A DNA stretch of 64,000 nt from Deltaproteobacteria bacterium (GCA_003235365.1 QJWJ01000358.1:1-64000), one strand, 5' to 3'. Shown: positions 8,424 to 17,361, counted from the stretch's first letter. Made by a program: numbers and translations. Notes: a model not told the origin generated them from the letters alone.

Positions 8424-9326
8424 ATGTCCGAGTTGTTTTCAGGAGTGCTGCCGTTCGTCACCGTTGCTCAAGAGCGCAGCTTTCGGCGCGCCGCGGAGCG
8501 TCTCGGGGTGACCCCGGCAGCGGTCAGCAAAGCTGTCTCGCGACTCGAGAGTGAGCTCGGGGTCAACCTCATCAACCGTTCGACGCGCTCAGTCAGCTTG
8601 AGTCGGGAGGGGGAGATGTTTCTCGAACGGTGTCAGGAGGCCGTTGCCCACGTGCGGGAGGGCCGTGATCTGATCGCCATGACGCGCGGTGACCCGCGCG
8701 GCGAAGTGACCGTGAGCGTCCCGCACATCCTCGGAAGTCGATTGATCGAAGTGTTACCACGTTTCACGGCTCGTTACCCCGGGCTGGCATTGTCGTTGCG
8801 TTTCACGGATCGGGTCGAGAAGCTCGTCGACCAGAACATCGATCTGGCGTTGCGGATCGGTGACCTCGAAGACTCCACGCTGGTTGCTCGCTCGCTGTTG
8901 TCGACGCGTTGGGTGACGGTCGCGGCGCCGGCCTACTTGGCCAAGCGCGGATGGCCGCAAGGGATCGACGATTTGCGGCAGCACGACTGTCTGCGTTTCC
9001 GTTCGGTGCGCGGCAAGGCGGTCGATTGGACCTTCGACATCGACGCAAAACCACGGGTGGTCAAAGTGCGAGGAAGCGTGCAGATGGATCGCGGTGAGCT
9101 GTTGTTGGACGCTGCAGTGGCTGGTCTGGGCATAGCCCAAGTGATGGACTTCATGGTCGAACGCCATTTGCGTCGAGGGCGCGTCGTGGAGCTTCTCGAG
9201 CAGCACTCGGCAGTGGGGCCGACGGTGCACGGCGTGTGCCTACCTGGCCAACGTCGCACCGCGCGCGTCAAGGCGTTGTTGGACTTTCTGGCGCGGGAGT
9301 TGGGGGGGACGGGTCTTCCTTCGTGA
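8424..9326 (+). CDS. LysR family transcriptional regulator
   Basis: This 300-residue regulator has the LysR winged helix-turn-helix at residues 5-62 (SFRRAAERLGVTPAAVSKAV, then LESELGVNLINRSTRSVSL). A substrate-binding periplasmic-protein-like domain follows from about residue 90 (VTVSVPHILGSRLIEVLP, with DLALRIGDLEDSTLVARSL). This is the CrgA/DsdC-like subclass common in proteobacteria. The ATG at 8424 was preferred over an upstream TTG. It is divergent from the F420-reductase-like gene, its likely target. Its 3' end overlaps the convergent GDT1 gene by 59 bases. Confidence 0.93.
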   Translation: MSELFSGVLPFVTVAQERSFRRAAERLGVTPAAVSKAVSRLESELGVNLINRSTRSVSLSREGEMFLERCQEAVAHVREGRDLIAMTRGDPRGEVTVSVPHILGSRLIEVLPRFTARYPGLALSLRFTDRVEKLVDQNIDLALRIGDLEDSTLVARSLLSTRWVTVAAPAYLAKRGWPQGIDDLRQHDCLRFRSVRGKAVDWTFDIDAKPRVVKVRGSVQMDRGELLLDAAVAGLGIAQVMDFMVERHLRRGRVVELLEQHSAVGPTVHGVCLPGQRRTARVKALLDFLARELGGTGLPS

Positions 9327-9585
9327 ACAGGAACAGGACTCCCAACACCAAGAAGGACACCCCCGCGGCGCGCTTGATCCAGATCGGATCGATGATTCGT
9401 GTCAGACCCTCGGCCAAGAACACTGCGATCGCCGACGTGGCAACGAGCGCCAGAGCGGAGCCCGCAAACACCACCCACCTCGATGAGCCGCCGCTCGCCA
9501 AGCTCAGTGTGGCCAACTGGGTCTTGTCGCCCATTTCCGCCAGGAAGATGGCAACGAACGTCGAGGCGAAGAGTTTCCAGTCCAT
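9268..9585 (-). CDS. Half-size TMEM165/GDT1 (UPF0016) family transporter
   Basis: This 105-residue membrane protein carries the family signature E-M-G-D-K-T (EMGDKTQLATLSLA, residues 17-30). Its three hydrophobic helices lie around residues 4-20, 36-58 and 72-88. The GDT1 family moves Mn2+ or Ca2+ across membranes. Full-length members have two such repeats; half-size members work as homo- or hetero-dimers. No second half is encoded next to it here. The C-terminal tail is Pro/Thr-rich and overlaps the end of the LysR gene. The ATG at 9585 was chosen because it sits immediately before the first helix; the frame stays open upstream without coding character. Confidence 0.85.
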   Translation of the reverse strand: MDWKLFASTFVAIFLAEMGDKTQLATLSLASGGSSRWVVFAGSALALVATSAIAVFLAEGLTRIIDPIWIKRAAGVSFLVLGVLFLFTKEDPSPPTPAPESPTTP

Positions 9586-9659
9586 CGGCGGACTGTACAG
9601 CAATCGGAGCCACGATCGCAGAGGGACTGGTTGGCCCTCAAACGTCGGAGGTCCGGTGG

Positions 9660-10442
9660 TCAGACGAGTGCGGTGTGCGGTGGTTGCAACACGACGAGGC
9701 GGTCCGCGCTCGGTTGTCGGAATTGATGGGTGTCGCGCAGCCGCAGTTCCAGGGCCGCGTCGACCCAGTCGAGCAATGCGACGCCCTCGCGCCGGGTTGC
9801 TCCCGATTCGAGGACCATCGCGGCAATTCTGACAGGTGTCGAGTCGAACACGAGATGTTCCATCGCAGCGTGACCGAACAAGACGAGCTGGGGGGCGCAG
9901 CGAAGCTCGTTCAGATCCGTAGTACCCGATGCCGCGGGTAGCTCTTCTGCGCGGGCTATGACGAGCGCCGCACCGCCCTCGTCGAACAGGGTCAGCGCGT
10001 CTTGTTCTCGGGTGCGGCGATTGGGCAACCGCGATGCACTCGGCACGAGCCAATCGCACAGGGCCTCGAACTGTCGCTCGTGCACGGCGCGTTTGGCGCG
10101 GGGAAACGAGGCCCAGGCCAACGCGTTGAACCAGTCGTGGTAGCTCGCGTGCAAACACGGAACCTCGCCGCGCAGGACGATGCGTCCGTCGTACAGCTGG
10201 CTCGGATCGATGGGGGTGTCGCGGCGTGCACGTACCCGTTTTGGGGCTGCGGGGGAGAAAGCAACTTGGCGGCCGTCGGGACAACACGCCAGTCGACGCG
10301 CTTCGGCAAGCGCCGTGTATTGCTCCAAGCTCGGCCAGTCAGCGCGACCGTGGGTCAACGGCGCCGCCAAACTGGCGAAGACCGTCAGCAGCGAGCTACG
10401 AGACAGAAACTGGGGATCCCACTGTTGACCGGACTTCGGCAC
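9660..10442 (-). CDS. DUF3025 domain protein
   Basis: This 260-residue protein carries the DUF3025 hallmark ASYHDWFNALAWASFPRAK at about residues 99-117, followed by an ALTLFDEGGAALVI segment. The family is conserved in proteobacteria and has no known function. The start is a GTG at 10442. It is divergent from the dioxygenase gene with 61 bases between the starts. No signal peptide or membrane segment is evident. Confidence 0.85.
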   Translation of the reverse strand: MPKSGQQWDPQFLSRSSLLTVFASLAAPLTHGRADWPSLEQYTALAEARRLACCPDGRQVAFSPAAPKRVRARRDTPIDPSQLYDGRIVLRGEVPCLHASYHDWFNALAWASFPRAKRAVHERQFEALCDWLVPSASRLPNRRTREQDALTLFDEGGAALVIARAEELPAASGTTDLNELRCAPQLVLFGHAAMEHLVFDSTPVRIAAMVLESGATRREGVALLDWVDAALELRLRDTHQFRQPSADRLVVLQPPHTALV

Positions 10443-10503
10443 TGGATACGCTTCGCCAGGTCAGGGCCTGGCGCTCCATCGCTCGGGCGCTATACCCTCG
10501 GTC

Positions 10504-11454
10504 ATGTCCGAAAACCAGCCGCGTGATCCGTCGCGACGAAAAGCGCTAGCCCTCGGTGTGGGGGTGGGTGCCGCCGGGCTCGCCGGAGCGGTGGGGTTGG
10601 CGGGCAGCGGTGCAACCCCCGAGGTCGCGCCGGTTGCCGAGGATGACGCCATGACTGACAATCGTTTACCTGTCGTGTACTTGCCTCACGGTGGTGGTCC
10701 CTGGCCTTTCGTCGAAATCGGCATGGGTGACAGGGCCGAATGGGCGGCGCTCGCCCAGTACCTGACCGACTTGCGGGTGTTGCCTCGGGGCGACGTCAAG
10801 GCCGTCCTCGCCGTGTCCGCCCACTGGGAGGAAGACGTGCCCACGGTCATGACCGCCGCGCGACCACCGATGTTGTACGACTACTACGGCTTTCCGAAGG
10901 CTTCCTACGAGATCACCTGGCCTGCCCCGGGTGCGCCGGAAGTCGCCGAGCGCATCCGGCACCTGCTTCGCGGTGCGGGGTTCGCCTCAGCGAGCGACGA
11001 ACGCCGCGGCTTCGACCACGGCACGTTCGTTCCGCTGAAGTTGACCTATCCCAATGCCGACGTACCGACCCTGCAACTGTCGCTCAAGCGCGGCCTCGAC
11101 CCCACAGAGCACGTGGCCATCGGACGAGCGTTGCAGCCGCTGCGCGACGAGGGTGTGTTCATCGTTGGCAGTGGGATGAGCTACCACAACATGCGCGGTT
11201 TCGGTCCGCAAGGAGCCCCGGCTTCCGAGGCTTTCGATGCCTGGCTCGGCGAGACCATTCGAGCGAACCCCGACGAACGAGAACGGCGACTGAGTCATTG
11301 GGCGACGGCGCCGTCGGCCCGCGCGGCGCATCCGCGAGAGGAGCACTTGTTACCATTGATGGTCGTCGCCGGGGCGGCTGGCGCCGATTCCGGCACCGTC
11401 GGGTTCAATGGAACGGTCATGGGTGTGCGGGTTTCCGCTTATCACTTCGGGTGA
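10504..11454 (+). CDS. Class III extradiol dioxygenase (YgiD/LigB-like) with Tat-like leader
   Basis: This 316-residue protein resembles the 4,5-DOPA-extradiol-dioxygenase-like YgiD family. Predicted metal ligands and catalytic histidines lie in LPHGGGPW, SAHWEED, GFDHGTFVPL and REEHLLPL. The family cleaves catechol rings using Zn or Fe. The first 40 residues (SRRKALALGVGVGAAGLAGA) form a leader with a twin-arginine followed by a hydrophobic stretch, which suggests export by Tat. A second ATG at 10651 (MTDNRLP) would give a cytosolic form, so the leader deserves checking. The 3' end overlaps the convergent small zinc-ribbon gene by 38 bases. Confidence 0.85.
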   Translation: MSENQPRDPSRRKALALGVGVGAAGLAGAVGLAGSGATPEVAPVAEDDAMTDNRLPVVYLPHGGGPWPFVEIGMGDRAEWAALAQYLTDLRVLPRGDVKAVLAVSAHWEEDVPTVMTAARPPMLYDYYGFPKASYEITWPAPGAPEVAERIRHLLRGAGFASASDERRGFDHGTFVPLKLTYPNADVPTLQLSLKRGLDPTEHVAIGRALQPLRDEGVFIVGSGMSYHNMRGFGPQGAPASEAFDAWLGETIRANPDERERRLSHWATAPSARAAHPREEHLLPLMVVAGAAGADSGTVGFNGTVMGVRVSAYHFG

Positions 11455-11767
11455 GTTTCGATTCCGAACCGCTCGCGGCGGGCACGATGGCTCTGGCGCG
11501 CCGCGGTCGCGCGGGTGCCGGGCTGGGCTGCGTAGTCTCGTCATCGTTCACTACGAACACGCCCCGACACACCGAACAGCGCAGTCGCGCATGTGGCCGT
11601 CCGAGCAACGCTCCCGGGAGCGCGTAGCGCGCCGAACACAGCGGGCAGGCGAATGCCAGATGCCGTGGCGGCGTTGGAGCGACGAACATGCGCCACACGA
11701 CGATGCCGCCCAGGGTTGCGAAGGTCGCGACGACGACGAGTTGATCCATGTAGCGCCGGATCGACAC
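11417..11767 (-). CDS. Small membrane protein with MJ0042-like zinc ribbon
   Basis: This 116-residue protein has one N-terminal membrane helix (LVVVATFATLGGIVVWRMFV). A four-cysteine zinc ribbon follows, CPLCSARYALP ... LRCSVCRGVF (residues 41-71). This matches the MJ0042-type zinc finger often found at the ends of deltaproteobacterial membrane proteins. The C-terminal 40 residues are Pro/Arg/Ser-rich. The GTG at 11767 is followed by an ATG at 11749; either may be used. It overlaps the dioxygenase gene end-to-end. The function is unknown. Confidence 0.65.
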   Translation of the reverse strand: MSIRRYMDQLVVVATFATLGGIVVWRMFVAPTPPRHLAFACPLCSARYALPGALLGRPHARLRCSVCRGVFVVNDDETTQPSPAPARPRRARAIVPAASGSESKLTRSDKRKPAHP

Positions 11768-11895
11768 CGAAATCGTGAGCTGGCTTGGGTCGCTCGACGT
11801 GCGTTCAGCGGTGCTCGACGACTTCCGTGGTGGTCAATGGCCGCCGGCGCCGGCCCGGTGGACATCACCAGCTTCGGTCACTATAGGTGGGCCCG

Positions 11896-12315
11896 ATGAA
11901 GTACCTGCACACCATGGTCCGAGTCAGCAACCTGGACGAGTCCCTGGACTTCTACTGCAACAAGCTGGGGTTGGTCGAAATGAGCCGCAAGTCCAACGAA
12001 AAGGGGCGTTTCACGCTGGTCTTCCTGGCGGCCCCGGGGGATGCGCAAGCACAAGTCGAGTTGACCTACAACTGGGACCCCGAGCAGTACACCGGCGGGC
12101 GCAACTTCGGTCACCTCGCCTACCAGGTGGATGACATCTATGCCACTTGCCAACGGCTGATGGACGGTGGCGTCACCATCAATCGCCCGCCGCGAGATGG
12201 GCACATGGCTTTCGTGCGTTCGCCGGATGGGATCAGTATCGAGTTACTCCAGAGAGGCGAATCGCTGCCGCCCTCGGAACCATGGGTGTCGATGGCCAAC
12301 ACTGGCGTGTGGTGA
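11896..12315 (+). CDS. gloA: Lactoylglutathione lyase (glyoxalase I)
   Basis: This 139-residue vicinal-oxygen-chelate protein isomerises the methylglyoxal-glutathione hemithioacetal to S-lactoylglutathione. All four metal ligands of the GloA type are visible: H in LHTMVRV, E in QVELTYNW, H in [11 protein letters not shown] and E in SIELLQR. The length is that of compact Ni-type bacterial GloA rather than the longer Zn type. The ATG at 11896 has aggtggg five bases upstream; a GTG at 11887 lies inside that site. It stands alone and converges on the glycosyltransferase gene. Confidence 0.93.
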   Translation: MKYLHTMVRVSNLDESLDFYCNKLGLVEMSRKSNEKGRFTLVFLAAPGDAQAQVELTYNWDPEQYTGGRNFGHLAYQVDDIYATCQRLMDGGVTINRPPRDGHMAFVRSPDGISIELLQRGESLPPSEPWVSMANTGVW

Positions 12316-12381
12316 GCCTACTGCATCGCGCGAGCCCGTTTCGAGCGGTCGTGAGGTGCACTGCCCCCCGACGATGCGGTA

Positions 12382-13722
12382 TCAGCGCGGCCCGAGGATT
12401 TCGTCGAACAAGTCAGCCAGTTGCGCCGTGAGATTGCGGCGAGAGAAGCGCTCGATGTCCAGCGTGTCTGTTGTCTCTGCGCCGTGATCCGTTGGGGCCG
12501 CCCAAGCCCGCCACAGGTCGAGCATGGCAGCGGCCACTGCGGGAGGTGAGTCGAAAGGTACGACCCGGCTCGACGGGTCTTGGCGTAGCAGCCATGCATC
12601 GCCGCCTGTTGGCGAGCACACGCCCAGGATCGGTTTGCGTGCGGCGAGGTACTCGAAGCACTTGCCGGCGATCACGTCCTGGCCCTCTTCGATGGTCTGG
12701 AGCAGCACGTTCACGTCGGCGCCGCACATGTACCGCACACTGTCTTTTTGAGTGACTCGACCGACGTCGACGACTTGGTTCGAGACACCGTACTCGTCGA
12801 TCAGGGCATCGTAGCCCGCCATGCCTCCGATGAACTGCAGGCGCGCGGCTGCTCGAAAATCCGGGTCGCGGTTGGCCAATTGCAGTGCCTCGAGGAGCAC
12901 CTGGGGAGAGCGCCGCGGATTGAGACTGCCGACGTAGCTGAACACGCAGGCGTCAGTGGGCGCCAAGCGCAGAGGTTCAGGCTCGCCGAGGTCAGCAAAG
13001 CCGTTGGTGATCGTGCGCATCTTGTCGGCCGCGTGGGGAAACCGTCGCCCCATTTCCTCGGCTGTTAGGGGGCTGGTGAACACGATGCGTTGTGCCGCTC
13101 CGAGGATGCGCCGTGCCCAGTAGCGTTCGACGTTTGCCATCGTCTCGTTCTTTGGCATCCAGATGCTGCCATAGGTCCACGGATCGCGGATGTCCAAGAC
13201 GAGGGGCTTGTTCGTCAATCGAGCGACCCAGTAGCCGATGAACAGGTTGCGCGTGTGAGGAGCGGTAACCCAAATCAAGTCGGCTTTGGCTTTGCGTTGC
13301 ACCTCGAGCGACTTGACGATGCCCGGCAATGCCCAGTCCATGTGCCAGTAGAACAGCCAATACAGTGCTCCGTACGTCTCTTCGAACGCGGTTGAACGCT
13401 TCGGGCGTGGCTTGTGGTCATCCGCTGCCGGCGCGCCGGGGACGGACTCGACATGTCGCTTGCGCTTCGGAAGCAGGCTCCGCACCGAAGCGACTGCGCT
13501 GTCGAACAACGGGCGAAGCCGGTTGGCGGCATGCACCTGCGCGAGGCCATCGAGCTCCCCATCGGTGCTGTGGTCTACCGGATCGCCGGGCGCCGGCACT
13601 GCACCTACCACGACGGGGTTGTACCCAAACTCGTGCAGGTACTTTGCAAACTGGAAGGGGCGATGCGAGCCGCTCCCGAAAAACGGCGGGAACTTCTCGT
13701 AGATCATCAACACCGTGCGCAT
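12382..13722 (-). CDS. Glycosyltransferase family 4
   Basis: This 446-residue protein has the GT-B two-domain layout. The N-terminal domain begins FPPFFGSGSHRPFQFAKYL and contains VLDIRDPWTYGS. The C-terminal nucleotide-sugar domain carries FSYVGSLNPRRSP and the E-x7-E-type motif around GKCFEYLAARKPILGV. This is the retaining GT4 type that uses nucleotide-sugar donors in surface polysaccharide assembly. A second GT4 gene lies 3.7 kb away, and a flippase gene is divergent across 161 bases. The ATG at 13722 was chosen over one at 13734 that overlaps the ribosome-binding site ggagg. Confidence 0.9.
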   Translation of the reverse strand: MRTVLMIYEKFPPFFGSGSHRPFQFAKYLHEFGYNPVVVGAVPAPGDPVDHSTDGELDGLAQVHAANRLRPLFDSAVASVRSLLPKRKRHVESVPGAPAADDHKPRPKRSTAFEETYGALYWLFYWHMDWALPGIVKSLEVQRKAKADLIWVTAPHTRNLFIGYWVARLTNKPLVLDIRDPWTYGSIWMPKNETMANVERYWARRILGAAQRIVFTSPLTAEEMGRRFPHAADKMRTITNGFADLGEPEPLRLAPTDACVFSYVGSLNPRRSPQVLLEALQLANRDPDFRAAARLQFIGGMAGYDALIDEYGVSNQVVDVGRVTQKDSVRYMCGADVNVLLQTIEEGQDVIAGKCFEYLAARKPILGVCSPTGGDAWLLRQDPSSRVVPFDSPPAVAAAMLDLWRAWAAPTDHGAETTDTLDIERFSRRNLTAQLADLFDEILGPR

Positions 13723-13883
13723 CGCCCCTCCCATAGTCTGTCCATGCGAGTACCGCTACCTCCGCCATGGTGTCCTGGAGTTGCGTGGCGTCCGGCCCGC
13801 GGTTTGGCCTTCCATGTGCCGACGGATCGGGACGCTTGGCGTCGGGTTCGGTTCTGGGCCAGGTTTGCGCATCCAACTGCCGT

Positions 13884-15425
13884 ATGGACGAACTGAACAG
13901 TCCCCCCGACGCCGTCGCTCCCAAGCCTGTCAGTAAGGCGCTACAAACGACACACGTGCGCAAGGGCATTCGCGGGCGCGCCGTGCGGGGCGTGGGGATC
14001 AACCTCGGCACGCAGGGCGTCATGTTCGGCGTTCAAATGGCCTCGACCGCCGTCCTGGCGCGTCTGCTGGAGCCTCACGACTTCGGTTTGGTGGGCATGG
14101 TGCAGGTGTTTACCGGCATGGTCGCGATGTTCAGTGACTCGGGGTTGAGTACGGCGACCATCCAGAAGGAAGATCTCAGCGACGAACAAGTCAGCCTGTT
14201 GTTCTGGCTGAACGGAGCGCTCGGCATCGCTCTGATGCTCATCGTTGCTGCTGCCTCTCCGCTCGTTGCGTTGTTCTACGGGGAGCCCGTATTGGTGTGG
14301 GTCACGCTGTGCATCGCCACGACGTTTCCTTTCGCCGGCTTTACCGTTCAGCACCGCGCCTTGCTCAAGCGCCAGATGCGGTTCAAGGTGCTCGCGGTCG
14401 ATCGCGTCTTGAGCTTGGTGCTGAGCAACGCCATCGCGATTCCACTGGCTTGGCTCGGGTTCGGACATTGGGCGCTGGTCGCGTTGGCGGCATCCCAATC
14501 GGTTGCCAACATGCTGCTGATCTGGATGAGCTCCGGTTGGCGTCCCGGGCCGCCAAGGCGCGGAGCCGACGTCAAAGAGCTGATCGCCTTCGGCGGCTTT
14601 CTCAGCGGTTCCCAGTTCTTGCAGTACATCCGGCGCAACCTGGATCGCATGCTGATTGGCGCGATGTGGGGTGCGGAGGCCCTCGGTGTCTACCGCGTGG
14701 CGCATCGACTGATCTTGCTCCCCATCCAACAAATCAACCGACCCATCGGCAACGTGATGGTTCCAGCGCTGAGCCGTGTGCAGTTCGAGCCGGAGCAGTA
14801 TCGCAGCATGTACCGCGACGCGTTGTTCATCGTGGTATCCGTCGGCTTGCCTGTCGTTGCCGCGATGCTGGTGACCGCGCCGGACCTCGTCGAGTTCGTG
14901 CTGGGCAAGAAGTGGCTGGCAGCGGTGCCGATCTTCTATGCGCTCGGGCCGGCTGCCATCGCTGGTGCGCTCAACGTCGCTGGCAGCTGGGTCTTCATCA
15001 CGTCGGGCCGCGCCGGTGCCCAGTTTCGGGCCAACGTCTGGCTGACGATTGGTATCGCCGGTTCGATGCTCGTCGTTGCCCACTGGGGACCATTGGCTGT
15101 GGCAGCGGCTTTCAGCGCCTCGTTTTGCCTATCGCGGTACCCCCACTTTCGCTACGCGATCCGAGATACCCCGGTGCAGATGCGGGACATTGGTGCGGCG
15201 ATCCTGCGTCCGAGTCTGGCCTGCATCGCTGGCGCCGTGCCGGCACTGGCAGCGCAGTACTTCTTGCCCGAGGTGATGGTCATCGTGCGGCTCGTCGTTG
15301 CGTGTGCGTCGTTTGGCGTCGTGTACTTGGCACTGAACGGTAAGCAGACCTACGACGTGGTCATGACGAATCTGCGCGACGGCAAGACAGCCAAGAGCAA
15401 GAAGAAGACCGAAGCGGTGACCTGA
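13884..15425 (+). CDS. Wzx-like polysaccharide flippase
   Basis: This 513-residue multi-pass protein of the MOP/polysaccharide-synthesis family is predicted to flip lipid-linked glycan across the inner membrane. About 12-14 hydrophobic segments are distributed along the whole length. Family-typical pieces are LARLLEPHDFGLVGMVQVF, SDSGLSTATIQ and FGGFLSGSQFLQYI. The C-terminus is a short Lys-rich tail. The ATG at 13884 (MDELNSPPD) was chosen; the upstream open frame contains no membrane segment. It is divergent from a GT4 gene and converges on the three-domain NDPK/kinase gene, all part of one glycan locus. Confidence 0.92.
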   Translation: MDELNSPPDAVAPKPVSKALQTTHVRKGIRGRAVRGVGINLGTQGVMFGVQMASTAVLARLLEPHDFGLVGMVQVFTGMVAMFSDSGLSTATIQKEDLSDEQVSLLFWLNGALGIALMLIVAAASPLVALFYGEPVLVWVTLCIATTFPFAGFTVQHRALLKRQMRFKVLAVDRVLSLVLSNAIAIPLAWLGFGHWALVALAASQSVANMLLIWMSSGWRPGPPRRGADVKELIAFGGFLSGSQFLQYIRRNLDRMLIGAMWGAEALGVYRVAHRLILLPIQQINRPIGNVMVPALSRVQFEPEQYRSMYRDALFIVVSVGLPVVAAMLVTAPDLVEFVLGKKWLAAVPIFYALGPAAIAGALNVAGSWVFITSGRAGAQFRANVWLTIGIAGSMLVVAHWGPLAVAAAFSASFCLSRYPHFRYAIRDTPVQMRDIGAAILRPSLACIAGAVPALAAQYFLPEVMVIVRLVVACASFGVVYLALNGKQTYDVVMTNLRDGKTAKSKKKTEAVT

Positions 15426-15448
15426 CCTCTTGGGGCCACACCCAACCA

Positions 15449-15482
15449 GGGCGAGCATTCCGGCCGACAATCCTGCTCGCCC
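15449..15482. terminator. Hairpin between convergent glycan genes, likely bidirectional terminator
   Basis: Perfect 9-bp arms (GGGCGAGCA and its complement) surround a 16-base loop. The hairpin sits centrally in the 73-base gap between the flippase stop and the stop of the opposite-strand gene. The location favours a shared terminator. No T-run is visible. Confidence 0.6.
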
Positions 15483-15498
15483 ATTCGGCGAGTTGCGG

Positions 15499-17361
15499 TC
15501 AGCGCCCCAGCAGAGTTTTTCGTGCGCGTCGATACCGTGTGTTCACCTCGCGGCGCAGTAGGTAGCGATTGCGCTCGCTGTGCTGACGTTCCACGTCGCC
15601 GCCGAGTAGGGTTTCGAGGCTCATCCCCGTCACCGGTAACCAGCGCCGCTCGTACCAACGGCTTTGGTCGATCAACGGCTTGTCGTCGCTCCAGCCGCGG
15701 CGCGTGCCACGTAGCGTTTGCGATTCGGCAAAACTGGTGCGATCCGCGTCGGCGATTTCGAACGTGAATTCGAAGTCGATGAACTTCACGTCGTCGCTTG
15801 CCGTGATGATCACGTTGTTCGGGGTGAAGTCCAGAAACTCGAAGCCCCGTGAGTGGAAGTGGCGTGCGGCGTCGAAGACTCGCTGAACCACGGCGAGCGG
15901 CCACAGCGCGGGGGTGGCGCGCAGCGGTGTTGGTGCGCTCTGCGCTCGCGGTTCGTAGTAGGGCACGCAATAGCTGGCGCTGGTTGCGCGCACCAGCGGC
16001 GGGATCACATCGAACGGATCCGATGCTCCGAGTGTCCGCAACGCGTGCAGCTCGCGTTCGAGGTAGCGCAGCCGGTGGGGACGAAAGGTCTTCTTGACTA
16101 GCTGTGAGCCGTCTTCGGCGACGATGAGTTCGACTTTCGCGCGCCGGGCCAATCCACCCAGGCTGCGCACGACGTCGTCCTGAGATGACTCGACTCGTTC
16201 TAACTCGGCACGCGCGCCTTCGAGGACGCTGTTCGTGTCACCGGCCGCAGCGAGTTCGATGTAGTGCGCGGCGTGGCGCGCGTTATCACTCGCATGCAGC
16301 ACGTTGCAGTGTCGCTGAGGGGGAAGACGACCATTCCACCAGCGCCGAACACGCAACTTGGTGTCGAAGACGTGCGCGTTGTCAGCTTGCCCATGCTGTT
16401 TGGCGAGTTCATCCGATGGGGGGCGCGGAAAGACGTCGACCGCCGCAAGCAGCACTGCTGGGCCACCGCCCGGCATCGGAAAGGGACCTGGCCCCCAGGT
16501 TCCGCCGCGTACGGCGCGTCCAACGCGTTGCCGCCCTGCTTCGTCCAGGTGCCGCTCCAGGAGCACGACGAAGCCGTCTTCCTCGATGATTTCTCGAATT
16601 CGGGCCACGTCTCCCGGATCCTCTGCGACCTGACGCACTAGAAATGCCGCGAGCCCCGGCACTTCCGGCTGCCTGTCGAACTCGCGGTCTGCCAGTTGCT
16701 TGCACCACGCGTTGCGTTCCCCGAGCTTGGCCATCATGTCCAGCGGCGGGCGCCAACCTCTTTCGTCCAGAAGCGCGTCGAGGCTCGACAGGTCGATGTC
16801 GACGCTCAGGCCCAGAGCGCGACTCGAGGCGGAGAGTACGGCAACGTAGTCGTGCTCGGGGTTGCTACCAGTCGGCGTTGATTGAGGCTTCTCGGGTAAC
16901 CCAGAAGACGCCCCTTTGTGGTACAGGGCATGGTAGGCGAGGCTGAAGAAATGGTCCTCGGGGCAGGGAACCCACGCTGCGCTGTCGTGGCGTATCGCCC
17001 GGCGAAGAATGTCGCGAGCGACGTGCGGGGGGTAGTAGGGCATGCTCCGAAAGGCCGTGCCGGCCAAGCCTGACACACTGTAGAGGTCGCACGGCGTGCC
17101 CGGCCCATCACCGCGAGTCGTCAGCAACGACTCGACGAACGGCGCGTCTTCGTCGCTGACCAGGATGTCGAGATCTTCCCCGGGTTGGACGTTTGGCAAG
17201 TCCTCGAACCAACGCAGTATTGCGTAGCGGCAACCTCGATTGTTCAGTTGTTCGAAGAACGCAGGGACCGTCAGATCGTCGCGAAGACGGCGCCGCCCAC
17301 GGGGCCACCAGCGCTTCTCGATGCGGCGCTTCAGTTTGGACAGCAGATTGCGGTTCGACAC
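15499..17361 (-). CDS. Three-domain protein: nucleotidyltransferase-like, NDP-kinase-like, LPS-kinase-like
   Basis: I read three modules in this protein of about 620 residues, numbered from the GTG at 17361. Residues ~30-75 hold a nucleotidyltransferase-like site (YAILRWFEDLP, then GEDLDILV). Residues ~230-370 look like a nucleoside-diphosphate kinase: IREIIEEDGFVVLLERHL, GGGPAVLLAAVDVFP, and the active-site segment NVLHASDNARHAAHYIEL with the histidine at about 356. The usual KPD lysine region is altered to FLVRQ. Residues ~410-560 resemble WaaP/RIO-like kinases: VKKTF lysine, FHSRGFEFLDFTPNNVI catalytic loop, and FIDFEF metal-binding Asp. It lies 59 bases after a GT4 gene on the same strand. 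The start is uncertain; the frame is open to 17496. The function is unknown, probably glycan or lipid phosphorylation or nucleotidylation. Confidence 0.7.
   Translation of the reverse strand: MSNRNLLSKLKRRIEKRWWPRGRRRLRDDLTVPAFFEQLNNRGCRYAILRWFEDLPNVQPGEDLDILVSDEDAPFVESLLTTRGDGPGTPCDLYSVSGLAGTAFRSMPYYPPHVARDILRRAIRHDSAAWVPCPEDHFFSLAYHALYHKGASSGLPEKPQSTPTGSNPEHDYVAVLSASSRALGLSVDIDLSSLDALLDERGWRPPLDMMAKLGERNAWCKQLADREFDRQPEVPGLAAFLVRQVAEDPGDVARIREIIEEDGFVVLLERHLDEAGRQRVGRAVRGGTWGPGPFPMPGGGPAVLLAAVDVFPRPPSDELAKQHGQADNAHVFDTKLRVRRWWNGRLPPQRHCNVLHASDNARHAAHYIELAAAGDTNSVLEGARAELERVESSQDDVVRSLGGLARRAKVELIVAEDGSQLVKKTFRPHRLRYLERELHALRTLGASDPFDVIPPLVRATSASYCVPYYEPRAQSAPTPLRATPALWPLAVVQRVFDAARHFHSRGFEFLDFTPNNVIITASDDVKFIDFEFTFEIADADRTSFAESQTLRGTRRGWSDDKPLIDQSRWYERRWLPVTGMSLETLLGGDVERQHSERNRYLLRREVNTRYRRARKTLLGR

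Noticed and set aside
13941-15083. Long open frame (380 codons) antisense to the flippase gene
   Set aside because: Composition (Gln, Arg, His-rich, no hydrophobic core) is that of the complement of a membrane protein gene; no family motif, and the sense frame is clearly coding.
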